Position numbers and translations under genes: made by a program. Below, one piece after another: positions 39,009 through 52,399 of a DNA stretch of 64,000 nucleotides; within the stretch, counting starts at the first letter, position 1; every line of letters begins with the position of its first letter. The stretch is from Taxillus chinensis (lineage: Eukaryota > Streptophyta > Magnoliopsida > Santalales > Loranthaceae), in NCBI GenBank assembly GCA_023512835.1, contig CM042085.1:1459989-1523988 (forward strand), in the 5' to 3' direction. The notes beneath the pieces were generated by a model that saw nothing but the letters and a program-made list of their open reading frames with translations, did no database searches and had not been told where the DNA came from.

Positions 39009-39573
39009 GCTGCTGCTGTTTCCCTATTTTCAGGGACAGGGCCGCTGGGGTGCTGTTCCCGTGGAACTGTAATCGGAATCGGAAGCCTTCTTCTTCTTCC
39101 TCGTCGCGAGACGGGGGAGGAGCCAACTTTTTCTTGTCGTCCGCGGCAGCGATTCGCGGTTTCTTGTGGCTGGCGCGGTGGCCGCCGAGGGCCTGAAACG
39201 ATGGGAAGCACCGGTCGCAGGTTCGGCACTGGTAGACACAGTGGGTGGGTTGGGTGGGGGACGGCGGAGGCAGCGGCGTCTTGGGTATGAGGTGGTGGCC
39301 CTGGGCGAGAAGGATGAGGCAGTGGGCCATGTCTTGGTCCTCTTCCGTGCTGTCCAAGTAGGTTGTGAAGTCGTCGGTGGTTGTCGGGGTGGTGGGGGCG
39401 GCGTCCCCTTCGTCGGGGCCGGCAGCGCTGGAGGAGCAAGAAGCTGCGGCGAGGGAGAGCGGGGAGTGAGGGCGCTGTCGCTTGGTACGCTTCCCCTTGA
39501 TTATGATATGGGCGGCGGCTTGAATCTGATCCCTGTTGATGTTGGAGACCAAGACTTGTTCAGATTCCACCAT
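38601..39573 (-). pseudogene. ZAT5: ZAT5-type C2H2 zinc-finger repressor, frame broken at a CAA repeat
   Basis: The intronless gene reads in one frame from the ATG at 39573: basic KRTKRQR (28-34), L-box EEDQDMAHCLILLAQG, and first finger CRTCDRCFPSFQALGGHRASH (Cys116, Cys119, His132, His136). It reaches 15 Gln codons (39,018-38,974), then a stop at 38,917-38,919. The second finger CAICGAEFTSGQALGGHMRRH, the EAR repression motif LPLDLNLPAPED and the end LVDCHY lie in a frame shifted by one base, to the stop at 38601. The span of 973 bases is one more than a multiple of three. Both halves are well conserved, so a length error or recent slip in the CAA repeat is likelier than old decay; the gene may be intact in the plant. 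Family role: stress-responsive transcriptional repressor binding through QALGGH fingers. Confidence 0.85.
38974..39018 (-). repeat. CAA/CAG triplet repeat coding polyglutamine
   Basis: Fifteen triplets, mostly CAA with a few CAG, inside the ZAT5 reading frame. The frame change that separates the two zinc fingers falls in or right after this tract. Confidence 0.9.
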
Positions 39574-39732
39574 GTTCGATCGATATGATCGATGGACTGG
39601 ATTGCTGATTGCTTTTCTTTTCTAGGCCCTTTTATTTACCTAAAAGCCTTCAAGAATATGTGTTGTGAATTGCGTGAGAGAGAGGGGTTGATGGAAGCAA
39701 TCGATAGGGTTGGGGGGAGTGGAGCTTCTTTG

Positions 39733-39794
39733 TTATATATATATATATATATTATATATATATATAGAGAGAGAGAGAGAGACCAAGGGGGGTG

Positions 39795-39836
<42 letters not shown>

Positions 39837-39963
39837 GGAGAGGGGGTGGATACTATTACTAATAGTAGTTAGTGTCTACATTCTAAATAAAAAAGAAAGA
39901 TGGTCAGTAACCGTGAATTCTTTGTCCTCCAGCGTTTCCAAGCTTTGTTTATATTTAGACACC

Positions 39964-40000
<37 letters not shown>

Positions 40001-40347
40001 GAATAAAATAAAAAAAAATGAATAAGTATTGCAAGGTATATGATAAGGAAGGGAAGGAGGAGTGAGGAAAGGGAGCGACAGATTCGGGTGGCTTTGAAGC
40101 AAACCCACTACTTTGTTTTGCCCCTCAACGATTCCAACCTCATTATGGAGGGGATTGGGAGTGCAAGCCTGGAACCACAGACTCCGCGCATCACCCCCCC
40201 TTTTTTTTCTCCCACTTTTTTTTTTTTTTTTTTTTTTTGTTTTTCTTGCTACTCATTCCTGTTTTCCTGCCTTGCTTCGCTTTTCATTTTTAACTGCCAA
40301 CTTTTCATACTGCAATTTAAATAGAGAGAGAGAGAGAGAGAGAGAGT
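39733..40347. repeat. Cluster of AT, GA and T repeats upstream of ZAT5
   Basis: Within 800 bases before the start codon: (AT)n 39,733-39,765, (GA)n 39,766-39,782, (GA)n 39,798-39,831, (GA)n 39,965-39,998, a T run at about 40,217-40,238, and (GA)n 40,323-40,346. Some may be in the leader. GA repeats are bound by plant BPC proteins, so they could be regulatory. Confidence 0.85.
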
Positions 40348-41092
40348 CGGTGGTGTGTGATGAGTCCCTGTGGAGTGAGGATCAAACTATTGAGAGTTGT
40401 TGTTGCTTGTTAGCAATGTACGGTTAATTGAAACTGTATAGTTTACATCAAAATTAGATTGTATTAATATGTTTTTTTATATATATAATAAATTGTTTTT
40501 TACTTGCAGGTAATTAACTCATTGTTGTGTGGGTTTAATAGGAATTTCAAAATCAAGTGACAAAGTAGAAATTTAATTTAATTTTTTAAAAAAAGGGAAA
40601 ATTTGAAGAAATGTCTAGTGGTCTGCCTTTCATAGAACCGATCGAAAAAGGTGTCATTTAATAATTTGGAATGCATAAAACTGTCTACTTCCTTTTTTGT
40701 TTTTTATTTAAGAAAACAAAAAAGAAAGAAAGAAAAAAAGAAAACTAATTAAGCTGTTAATGTGTCAAAATGTGTGAAAGTTGACCCTTCCCACGTTATG
40801 AGAGAGTGGGTGGGTGGGAGTGGAGCGGCGAGAGACAGATGGCCCATTACCTAATTGGCAATTGCAAACAACCCCGGGTATTGTGAGGCAGATACCATAA
40901 TTAGCTTGTAATTTGGCAGTGCCAGATCTTCATCGTCTGGGCCGCGGCTTTCACACACGTTATGTATGATGGCGCCACTTTCTTATTTCTCACAGAAGGA
41001 CATACATTCATCATTCATCATTCCTACGTACATTTGATTCCTACATTTGACGAGGCAGATGCCTAAGATCATGGCCCCTTAATTACTGCCAC

Positions 41093-41123
<31 letters not shown>

Positions 41124-42969
41124 CATACATATATATATGTATATATATATATATGCCCACTATGCCTAATTAATTTGCCTCCACATGCATGCATCCTCAT
41201 CAACCGCACCCTGGTATATATTAAAAATTCTCTAAATAATAAATTCTCTTTTTCTCCATCGGTAAATATATATTTTGAAATGAATAACTGAGATAAGATA
41301 AAGTTTTAAAATTTTTACTGTGGAAATTTTTATCCTTTTTTTTTTTTTTGAAATTTGCATCTATCTAGTCCGCTAGAACTTCCTGAGTATCCAAGTCGCA
41401 TTTTTCCTCAAAAATAAATATTTGTTTTGTTTTTTTTTTGTTTTTTTGGGTTGAAAGAAGTTAACTTGCCAGAGCTCATGAAATGGCAAGCCAGCGTTAA
41501 AATGGTGGCACAAACCATTTACAGGCATAGCTAGCCAGGGATATAAGTTGTTAAATATGTTAATTAATTAATTTACATAATGCAACTAAAATTTGACTTG
41601 GGCTAACCAAAGCCAAGTTATTTCATAGCAATAATGTATGTGTGTGTGTGTGTCTATATATATATATATGAAGCTTAGGCTAGGAGATAAAGAGGGCGTG
41701 AAGCATCTGCATACGCAGCGCGGAGATGGATATAGGGGGAGTGGAGAGTGGAGATCCGTCGCGTAAGTGGTGGGATATATATATATATATATATATATAC
41801 AGTAATCAACCTAAAACAGTAATTTTAATATTTTAAAATGATTTAATTATATAATATTGTTGTCAAGCATTAATTTGTTTCAATAAAGCAGTGATATCGT
41901 TACTTGCTATCCATGCAATTGTCACGAGAGAAGCCATCACACCTGATTGCATTTAGCTAGGAAAAGGAAAAAAAAAATAAAAAGAGATTATATTATTTTG
42001 TTACTTGGTTTAATAACAAACATCCTTTTTATGTTTTCCCTCCCGCGTTCCTAGCTCCCTACTCCTTACAAAGAACTGAAAATTTATGACGTTAAGTTAC
42101 TTCGTTTATTTTTTTTGAATTTTTTTACTTACAGACTTACAGTCCCCATGAAAACTGTAGGAAAAGTCGAATGATATATTGTATATTTATTAATTAATAT
42201 ATTTTATTATGTTCAATAAATATATATTATATTATTCGGTATCAACATAAATAACAACTGTAAAAAGTTTATTTATTTATTTATTTTGTAAAAAAAAAAA
42301 AAAAAAAAAACAGGCATATATATGGTTGTTCCATGTCCATTAATCCCTCCCAGTCCCAGGCTAGCTAGGGACTAGGGTGTGTGTGTATGCATGTAAATTA
42401 ATAAAGGGGGGGATGAGAGAGGCACGTAAGCTGAGGAGAGGCCCGCAGCGCAGCACGAGGCAGTAATCAGTGGGCCAAAGCAAAGCATCAGAGCCCTTTT
42501 CCCTTTTATTGGAGTTGGAATTTTCGGTATTAATTAATCTGCTGACCCTTTTGCTTTGCGATTTGGGTTTTGGGATTGCTTTTGTTTTGGCTCTTTGCTT
42601 GACGTGTCTTTATTATTTTCTTTTGCTCTTTGGCTCTCACTTAATTGGATGCCATCTTTTCCCCGTAAGCCTCAAGTCTCCTCCTTCTATGTGACTGACT
42701 GACTAGTACTACTACTATACTTGACAGTGTACCACTACTGATCCACTCCCAACTTATTAATTTACACTTTTTTTTATAAAAAATGAAAAAAAAAAGTAGG
42801 ATATATAATTAGAGATAACCGATGGTCGGCAAAACCCAACAAACCAACTTAATTTACCTTCACGGCAAAAAGATCCGACTCTGAACACTCCAAGTTGATC
42901 TGCAACCAATTCATTACAAATAATTAAAGATTTGAGAGTTGGGAAGAGATGGAGAGCTAAGCGTGCCAG

Positions 42970-43041
<72 letters not shown>

Positions 43042-43690
43042 TATATATATATATGTTAATAATTGTACGTCCAGGTATTCATGCGCGAGCGCGCCTGATA
43101 TGAAATTCTGAACTAAACAAATTAATAATATATATTATTATAGCAATGATAGGGGCTACGATATAGATGGACCTGAGTGACATATTTCGGAGATTAAGGA
43201 GAAAGAGGGAGTGGACAAAAAGTACAGGATACGCATATGCAGCCCCTTGTGTTGCCACCCGTACAAGTTAAGAAAACCGCGCCACCGGACGTACCGCTCA
43301 AACTGCACAACTCCCCCTCCCACTTCACAGCAATGCCAATTGCCAAATCCACCTATATATAATAATATACATAACTAACCTAGGACTCTATTTTGTTTTG
43401 GGAGGGCATGTTTGATTAAAATACATATACATCCCATTCTAAACTTTCATTCAAAGCATAATATTTATGTCAAATAATTAAGAATAAAATTATATTAAAT
43501 TAATTATCAAGCCAGAGTTTAGGTTAAGCTCAAGTTTGAAACGATATTTCATAATTTTTGAAATCGAACCCTAACTCAATTAAGTTGTCATACCGCAACC
43601 TTAAAATAGTAAACATGTATTACAAGCAAACTACACAATAACATCCTCAAATGCAACAATAATTGTAGCAGTCATGTAGAGTAGTTTCTC
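40348..43690. other. Gene-free, microsatellite-rich stretch
   Basis: No gene recognised. Holds AT/CA-type repeats near 41,093-41,154 and 41,778-41,799, an A run at 42,290-42,310, and an uninterrupted (GA)n of about 65 bases at 42,972-43,037. Confidence 0.5.
42972..43037. repeat. Long uninterrupted (GA)n
   Basis: About 33 GA units without interruption, the longest in the window. No gene lies within 3 kb on either side. Confidence 0.95.
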
Positions 43691-43692
43691 CT

Positions 43693-44121
43693 ATGTTTGC
43701 ACCAGGGGTTTACAAGCCTAAAAACTTCGACTCCAAATTAGGTTTTACTAGTTGTGTTATTGACATGGTTCCATCATATCTAAAAATTAAAATCCTGAAA
43801 CATATTTGTAAGGGCTGTGCCGGTGGCCTGTGGGGGCTTTTCTTTATTGGCGAATATGACTTGGGCTTTTCATACACCCGTATGCGCCCACTGTGTTTAC
43901 GGAAGCTTCATTTTGCCTCCAATTAGAGACGCTCCATATTGTAACTATTGGTGAATGGCCGAGTTATATTGGGTAATAAGGAAAAGCCCCTCTACAGCCC
44001 TTATAAATATGTTTCGGGATTTCAATGTTGAGATGGAAGTATATATGTGAATAGAGGGGCGGGCAAACGACCGGCCCAAACGTCCCCGAGAACACAACTT
44101 GTAAAACTCCGGTGCAAACAT
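43693..44121. mobile_element. Imperfect fold-back (inverted repeat) element, about 430 bases
   Basis: The left end ATGTTTGCACC (43,693) recurs in reverse complement at 44,111-44,121, and both copies continue with a TTTACAAG-ending segment. Further in, GAAACATATTTGTAAGGGCTGT (about 43,797-43,818) pairs with 43,996-44,017, and GGGGCTTTTC near 43,833 pairs with 43,980-43,990. The pairs share a centre near 43,908, so this is one large degraded palindrome, as in MITE or fold-back transposons. No coding capacity for a transposase. Target-site duplications were not found. Confidence 0.68.
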
Positions 44122-44733
44122 GCGGTCATGAAAAGCCCAATTGGGAGTCCATGTTTCTCGGCCCTGAAGGAACAAATAACGGCCCTACGTTTTTGTGGTG
44201 TCTGATAGTTGTTCGTATTACGACCGAGCTCCTGACTTTGCATTTATGATTATCCGGATATGGGCTCATTGCATTTATACTATTTTGCAATTTGCCAATT
44301 TGCATATATATATTACTATATTTAGGTGGTGAATCTCTGACCGTACATGCATGTTATCCTATAGCGTGGATTGATTAGTTGGCTGGCTACAATGGTATGT
44401 TCCTCCATGACCCATGGAGCTTTTGCGGTGATGGTCTCTTCCATTTCATATTTCCATTTGTCTTGAGAAATAATATATATTCATATGAAAAGAGAGTTTT
44501 TGTTATAGTGAGAACGAGATACGATTCTTTAAAATTTTAATCTGAACCGTTTATGTTCTTAATAATTTAGGTTAAATTTTTATTTAATTGTAATTTCATT
44601 ATAGTAAATTTTCTGTAATTAAATGAAAGTCTAATATAAACCGTTAAATTTTGATCTAACAATCTAAATTAAAGATTCTAATAATAAGAAAGTGATCTCA
44701 TGTCCTCTAATTATATGTCTCTCTCTCTGTATG

Positions 44734-44768
<35 letters not shown>

Positions 44769-46800
44769 GGTTGCGGCTAATTAAACATATCATTTGAATG
44801 AAGAACATTATGGCATACAAATTGGGTGGGTATGGGAAGCACAATCTTCTTACACTATTTACTCCTTATTTTTGTATTATATTTTAGATGGTATAAATTT
44901 GTTTGAAACGTTAATTTTTATTGTTTATGGATTTTGAAATTTGAGATAACCTTGTGTTTAAAATAATTAAATAGTCATACAACCAGGGGAAAAAAAATAC
45001 AGGACAAGCGTATTGAAATTTAATGTGACTCATACAAAATATAATAAATTTGTCTGATAAAATATAAATATTGGTCAAAATTATAAGAATTTGAATATTT
45101 TATATTTTTAGTTTTAAAAATATTTCATTAGATAAAATATTTATAAAAATTTAATGATCAAATAAATATTTTGATGGGGTTAAATTTTTCCTTAGTAGAA
45201 ATGAATATGAGTTTCATTTTCGAGGAAAGAGTGAAAAGGAACCTATATTTTAATTTAATATGTGCTGTCTATCCGATTGAAAATGGAGGTTTGAAAATTA
45301 TAATAGCTAAGTTAGACATTGATCGATGATTCCGCATGGACGGTTTGAAGATAAAATCAATAATTTTACCTGGCCTTTAAGTTAAAATAAAAAAATTAGT
45401 TTTTAAAATAAAAACAGAAGACACAGATTAAAAAAAATAGTATTAGTTTAAAAAGAAAGCTAAAAAAATAAGAAAATGCTTATACAATAGTCTTTTCATT
45501 TTCATTGCTATAATAAATTTAAATTTTAGTTAAGGAACTGATAAAATTTAGTCATTAATTTTGTAGTTAAATAGTAATTTAAAATAAAATAATATTTATT
45601 CTTCATCGAATTTGTAAAAAATAATAAAGTAATATGTGTAGAGGTTTCAATTTTAAAATAATAAAGTTAATATCTTATTAGAATAATTAATAATTTTATT
45701 GTTACAGTGGATTTTTTTTTTAAATAAAAGGCTAAATTTTATAATGTTATGTTTTCTAGTAAATTTAATGCGCATCGTCTGATGTAGAATCAGAAAAATC
45801 ATAATGGAACCACAACAAGAAAACAAAATATAGAAATTAGGGGGGAAAAGACAAAAATTAACGACCGTGCTCCGTGGGTTACAGCTGGCAAGTAGCACTT
45901 TGAAAAGCATCTTTGCCGACCTTTGAAAAGCAACATTGATCGATCGGCAACTTCGTTTTCACCATTTTTTTTTTTGGCCTTTTATTGAAAAGCAGATTCG
46001 TTTTCACACCTCTCAATTTTATTTCTTACTAAAATTTACACCAAGTTAATCATAATAGTAATAGTAATAATAATGTTCAGGAGTAACACAGGCATTAATA
46101 ATAAATTAATAATAATAAGGCAGTGAGGTTAGGCTGTATTGTTTTAACTTATCCGCGTTTCAAACCCTCAACATAAACAGTAAATTCAAATTAATGAATA
46201 AAACATGATTTTGATATCTATCATATGATAAGATATGCGCTAAGGAAAAAAAGATTCTCATAAAATTATTTATATTTGAGCACTGCTTTTAAGTATTTGT
46301 AAAATTATTACAGTAAGAACACCTTTTTCGTGACAGTAAATTTACTACAGGGACTATTTTGTATGTACCTCAATCAATTATATGGGACCCTAAAATTAAC
46401 AATTGAATAAATTATTATGTAGCAGCAACTCTAGTAATATTTTTAAAATTATTCTTATTAAATAATACTATACGCCCTATGATAAGAAAGAGAAAAAAAA
46501 CGAAGTAATAAATAATATAATATTATATTAAGAGTGAATATTATTTTTTATTTTAAATAATTAATATATTAATTTTTAGATGTATAAAGTGTGATGAAGA
46601 ATTTGTTGTAGGTTATTTTTAATATTTAACTATTTATTTAGTGACAATAGAACGCTTTCAGAGTTATTTCAATCCTCCAGGGGCAACCCAAGCGTAAAAC
46701 AATTGTTTCAATGTCATTTTATTCTCATCATGAAATATCTTTAAACAATAAACACTATTCTACGTCTTCATCAGAAAAAGAAATAATAAAATACGCCTCA
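44122..46800. other. AT-rich gene-free stretch
   Basis: No gene recognised. (AT)n at 44,738-44,765. The rest is AT-rich with long A or T runs and no protein-like frame. Confidence 0.5.
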
Positions 46801-46849
46801 AGCGCCATTTTTTTATTTTATTAATGATCGAATGAATAAAAATAAAAAA

Positions 46850-46853
46850 AATT

Positions 46854-46892
<39 letters not shown>

Positions 46893-47010
46893 AAAAAAAA
46901 AAATTTTTTAATTTTTAAAAAAAAAAAATTTTATTTTTTAATATATTTTTTTAATTTTTTTTAAAATTTTTTCCCCCAAAAAGGGGGGGGGGGGGGGGGA
47001 AAAGAAAGGG
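46850..47010. other. Homopolymer block, probable assembly or sequencing artefact
   Basis: A runs of 10 to 29, T runs, then CCCCC, AAAAA, about 17 G and AAAA follow each other with almost no other sequence. This stacked-homopolymer texture differs from every other repeat in the window and looks like low-quality consensus at a join or gap fill. Bases here should not be trusted. Confidence 0.7.
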
Positions 47011-50000
47011 TATATATCAATAGAGAAGTCTAAATTAGCACAACGAAAGAGAAGTTTTTTTTTTTTTTTTAAGTATTCGGCAAACGAAAAGAGTGGATGA
47101 ATATATAGCGGTTGTGAATCTAGTTGGCATTCATGTTACCCCATAAACCTATAAATCAACGGAGACCAACATTGCAGAGTCAGTCCGCAACAATGGACTT
47201 TTGGATTAGCATCATCTTTTTCTAAATAACTTCTAAATCAAGTTACCCTATCATCAGCATTCTCATTGGTTTTTTCTAAATTTATAGTTTTAAATTATTT
47301 TTTATTTTTTCATATAAATATACGTCACAATATATTCTCTAAATCAAGCTTTATATTATTAAAATAATATTTTATACCATTTATTTTATTTAATAATAAT
47401 TTATTATAATTAAATATGAAATAAAAAGATAATATTATAGGAAACGTAAATGAAAGAAATAAGAGAAAAAATTTTAATATAATTTAATAATTATAATTTT
47501 AAATGATTTTATTTCCCTTGGTACAAAATAAAAGCCCATCATATGATTTTAGAATGGACCAAAATGGTTACTATTTCAAAAATAAATATAATTAAAAGTA
47601 ATGGGCCTTTTTATATACATATTTTTTATATATAATTTATAGTTTTTTTAGGATTTTAATCCAAATGATTCTCCATCAACTTTGCTTAAAATATAATTTG
47701 GAGATAGGAACTATTATATTGAGAAATTAACTATTTAATTTTTTAAAAGTTTTTTTAATATAAATTTTATATTGTTTGTATGCATACTAATTTTTGAATG
47801 ATTATAACAAGGAGGGATAGAAAAACACATAAGAATATTATTTAAATAAAATATAAAAAGCATAGGAAGTGAAATGTAAAAGATTTTTGAAAATAACTAA
47901 AATTTAGAATGAATTTTTAAAAAGTATTATTTTATTATTATTATATATATATATATATATATATAACCCAAAATATATACCAATAATATTAAATGTTATC
48001 GAATAAAGGAAGTTTTCACAACCGGGCCCAATCACGGATTCGGGGGCCAATGTCCGGTGACAGCCTCGATGTTTTGTTTAAATAATAATAATAGTGGCAA
48101 TTACGTAGGGGTCCATCCATCGGGAAGGGCATATCCGGTAGTCGGTAGCGCCTTCTAGGCTCGCGCCTCCCCGATAATCCAAAAGGACCAACACCAAAAA
48201 ATGAAATAAAATGTCTACGTCGACTCAACAATCAATTTGATCCATCCACGTCATTCCTATATTATAGTTATCCGGTACCGGTAAGCCACGTTTGAATGCC
48301 AATACTTACCCCCCCCTGGTTGTGAATGCATGTTACTCCCACGAGAATCTGCCCATCCTTCGCGGCCAAGGGGTAAAAAGTTATCCTTTCTGTGGAATTA
48401 TGGCTATTTTTCTTTTTACAGTGTTGTGATGATGTTGTTAAAATTATTTTTTTAATTATGTAATCTCAATAAATAATATGTGGTATTTTTTTAACCATCA
48501 AAGTGATGGGTTACTAATTGAATTTCATCAAACCTAAAAATTATAATTTACCAACTAACACAGATCAATTAGTGTAATTTAAACTTTACCACCATCATAC
48601 AAACATCTGTCACTTAAAATACTAATAACAGATTTTTTTTTATAAAAGTTTACTTTTTATATTTTTTTAAAAATAAAATTCAAAATTATCTCTAGAAACT
48701 TTTTATTTCTGTTACTATAATATGAATACTATTCACTTGGTATAATTATTAAATTTTGTATAAAAAAAATTCTCACATCTCTTATTCATATATTTTATAA
48801 TATTTATTTTTATTTCATATTAAATTAAAAAATTATTATTAAATACAAACTAAAAAAATAATATATAAATTTGTATAAAATAATTAGATCTCTAATGGTA
48901 ATGCTTTTAGCGTCTCACACGAAATTTGAACACCTCATACAACCATGGCATAACTAGTTTTGCCGATCTGACATGTGGGAGCAAGTTGTCCTTTTCCTGA
49001 GGAAACATTACAACGTAAGGGATGGATTGGTTATAAAGAAGTCGCGAATGGCGCGTGAAATAAGCGATCCAACGGGGTAAAAACTAGTAGTAAAACCCCC
49101 ACACCCCGTTACTTCTTCATCCCATAGACACCTACGTAGCTTGCTAATATACTTACAATGAAAGACAATTCATTTCTTCGTTGTCATTTGTCAAAGAACT
49201 TGTCGCTAAGTTCTTTTTAAATGATACACAACCCGTAAGCAAATGAGATAATCGCCTTTGAATTAAGGTCTGCGCAAGTTGTTGATTCGTACTTCATGGT
49301 CACTAAAACGACGTTATCCTTAATTCCTTTTCCACGCGACCTGACCCTCTCTCTGTGTGTGAGTGGCGGTGTTAAGGGAAGGCATTTCACGCGGTAGGGT
49401 CTCGGGGGTGAAGTGACAAGAAAAAATGAGTAAGGATGCAGGAAAAAATGATGCCACTTTATTTAATTTAAACAAACAATAAATAAGCAAGACCAATCCG
49501 TTAATTTATTTAAAAAGTCACTTAATTAAGGATGGCAGGATAATTTTTTTTTATATAATACTATTTTTCCACATTATTTCAATTCCAAACGCAAACAACT
49601 TACATTATCAATTCGGATTAAATAGTAACTAATTCCAATCCGATCGATTATCATTTATATCTTAACAACTATATGCATTATATTTGACAGGATCAAAGAT
49701 GACCAAAAATCGCTCATAGGGGCAAATGTCTTAGTTATCGATAAAAGTATCATTTTGCTCTTTCTATCCTCCCTACATAAAAAAAAAATGATAAAATCGA
49801 CGCCTACTTTACAATTACAACGTAAAAGGGCATTTTAAGTTTTCCATACATGATTTAATGATTTTTCCTGTAATGCAAAACACAGTCAATAGTCATTATT
49901 AGATGTTACATGTGTATATCAATTGTCCATTAGTTACTAATGCGTTTTCTAAGTTTTCCAACTAAGCGAAAATTACTTTTTAATCTATTTTCTATACCGC

Positions 50001-51097
50001 ACATGGAAAATGCGTAGTTACCAGGTTATGGCTTCCCTAATCCTTCCATACTGGACCTAGAATTTTAATTATTAAATGGTGTAAGGTTTTATTTTGAATT
50101 ATTCATTTTGCCGACCAAATAAGAATATCCAGCGGCGCACTCCGGCAGTCCGGCCTGGGGTTTGAATAGGTAGTGCTTTTTAACACGTACTATTTATTGA
50201 TAGGCCCTACAGTGTTTTCCTAATTTTGTCTTCATATCACCTGACGGTGACGGGGGTTCCGTAAAAAACATCCAATTATTATTTGTTGGTTTGTGAGTGC
50301 TTGTCACGTTCAATCTGTGATCATTTATAATTTAGTAATTATATTTTTCCCAACTTAAACGGTTTACTATGTAAGTCTCGTTTTTAATTCCCCCCCTCCC
50401 CCTTTTTTTTTTTTTTTTTAAAAAAGAAGAAGAAGATATGTATGAGTGATGTAGCGTTATTGGACTCTGGCAAAACTCTTTTCCCATTTTTTTCAATCCG
50501 GTGATATAAAAGTTTTATATATTCATTATATAATTAGCGTTAATATTATTTAATAATTTCCGTACAAGATTCGCATGCACGATATTCGGATCGCATTAGG
50601 GGCGGTATTTGTATATTGATTAGTTATATTATAATCTCTAACAATCTGACGCGTAGTCGCTTGCACTTGTCCAGATTCTAAAATCATTATTGGATTTCTA
50701 AAAGCTATTTATTTAGAGACTGCTATACGTACGGCCTACATAGGGTCTGTCTACTCTACTGGTACTCTGTATTGGAGTTCTTAGTGCAATGCAAAAAAAC
50801 TAATTATTTTGATCGGAATAAATCAAATACTCTCGTGATAAGAGTATGCTGATGGCTGGCATAAAATAGCTTGCATGTAGCATGATCATAAAATAAAATT
50901 TATAACAAAGACACCGAGGAGCACGTTTATTTTTTAAAACCTATTTATTATTTTTACTTTTATTTAAAAAATAATAATTCTAACCATAAAATTAAAATTG
51001 TAACACCAAATAGTATTTATTTTATCAAATCAAGATTTGAGTTTCAATTCAAATAAAATAAAAACTTATGAACGGAAAACACAAAAAACTGAAGTTC

Positions 51098-51137
<40 letters not shown>

Positions 51138-52300
51138 GAGAAATCGGGTAAGATGTGGTCCGCCGATGCCGGTTGTCTGTACTTGGCGGGAACACCAGTT
51201 ACCAGCTGCAAAGCAAGTTGGTACTAGTCTGGGTCAGACTCAGATCTCTCTCTCTCTCTCTTACCTATTATGTCGACACACATCGTTTATCCGTGTTTTT
51301 CGTTTTTTTCTTTTTGCCCTGAATTAGACAAGGGACGGGGCCGGCCTCTGAAGTCATAATAATAAATTATTAATAGTGATTTTAATTTAAACTCTATCAC
51401 ATTTGTATTGCATGACACTGTTGACCATGTGCCATATTAACATTTGTTTACCCAACTAATAGTGAGGGCGACAACCACATTACTAATAGTAATGGCTCAT
51501 GGCAGGGAGATGGAGGGATAAGATGACTCCACACACCGTCCACTCCAGCTCGATTAATAATGAAAATTTATTTTCTCATGCCTATAAGCAAGGCCTTGAA
51601 TTGTTAGTGGAAAAAAAAAACATTAACAAGTAACAACTCCGTCGGTCCATTATTAATCAGTGTTCCCATAATGAACCAACACGTGTCCACTATAAGTTCC
51701 TCTGGTTGGTCAACACGTGCTCATTCCTCTTTTAAGCGGTGCTCACTTATTATGTTCCATTGGTTGGGCAGCTAGCTTTTTGCACGAGCATTTAACCCTA
51801 CCCAATGCATGTTGGTCCAAGTTGTATGGAACAAATATGCGGTAGTCAGGGGGCATTTGATAATATCTTATTATTTTTTGAAAATAAAATTATTTTAAAA
51901 AAATAATAGAATCAATAAATTTAAAAATATTTTAAAATTATAAAAATTATATGAGTTTATAATTTTAAAAAATAATCAAATTAAAAAAAATAAAATAAAA
52001 ATGCTAAAAAGTTAAGAGTTTTTTTTTTTTGGGGTGTTAGACTCTGCTTCTAACCAGATTAATCGGAACGTATGGCCCTAGGGGATGGCAAGGTAGGGTG
52101 GTAAAACAAAAAAAAAGGTACTTATTTGTTTTAATTTGGAAGGGGAAAAATGGTAACTTTTTTTTTCCCCACATTGGATGCAAACAAGTTTTCCAAATAC
52201 CGTATTTGGAAATATCTCTACTATCCTGGTAAAATAAAAAATAAAATAAAATCGGTCACCGGGAAACTGTCTATACCCGGTAGACCCAGCAACAGCTCCT
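47011..52300. other. Gene-free stretch before TIP1
   Basis: About 5.3 kb with no recognised gene on either strand. Includes (AT)n at 47,942-47,965, GC-richer patches at 48,010-48,380 and 48,950-49,420 without coding features, a T run at 50,404-50,419, and (TTA)n at 51,104-51,137. The last 200-300 bases should contain the TIP1 promoter. Confidence 0.5.
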
Positions 52301-52304
52301 ACAC

Positions 52305-52312
52305 TATATAAT
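52305..52312 (+). promoter_or_regulatory. TATA box of TIP1
   Basis: TATATAAT lies 95 bases before the TIP1 start codon, which would place transcription start near 52,335-52,340. An ATG at 52,339 would then sit at the very 5' end of the message and may be skipped. Confidence 0.65.
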
Positions 52313-52399
52313 AAGGCCCCTCGGGCAGCTTCCCCTTCATGCACACTTCACTACCACAGGTTTCCTCCGAAGAATCTCGAATTCAATCCAGCCCCGAAC

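Noticed and set aside
38669..39439. Minus-strand 256-codon frame over ZAT5
   Set aside because: Third frame of the ZAT5 gene; Pro/Arg/Thr-rich translation with no finger or EAR motif.
43693..43926. Short frames on both strands near 43.7-44.2 kb
   Set aside because: They mirror each other because of the inverted repeat; no transposase motifs.
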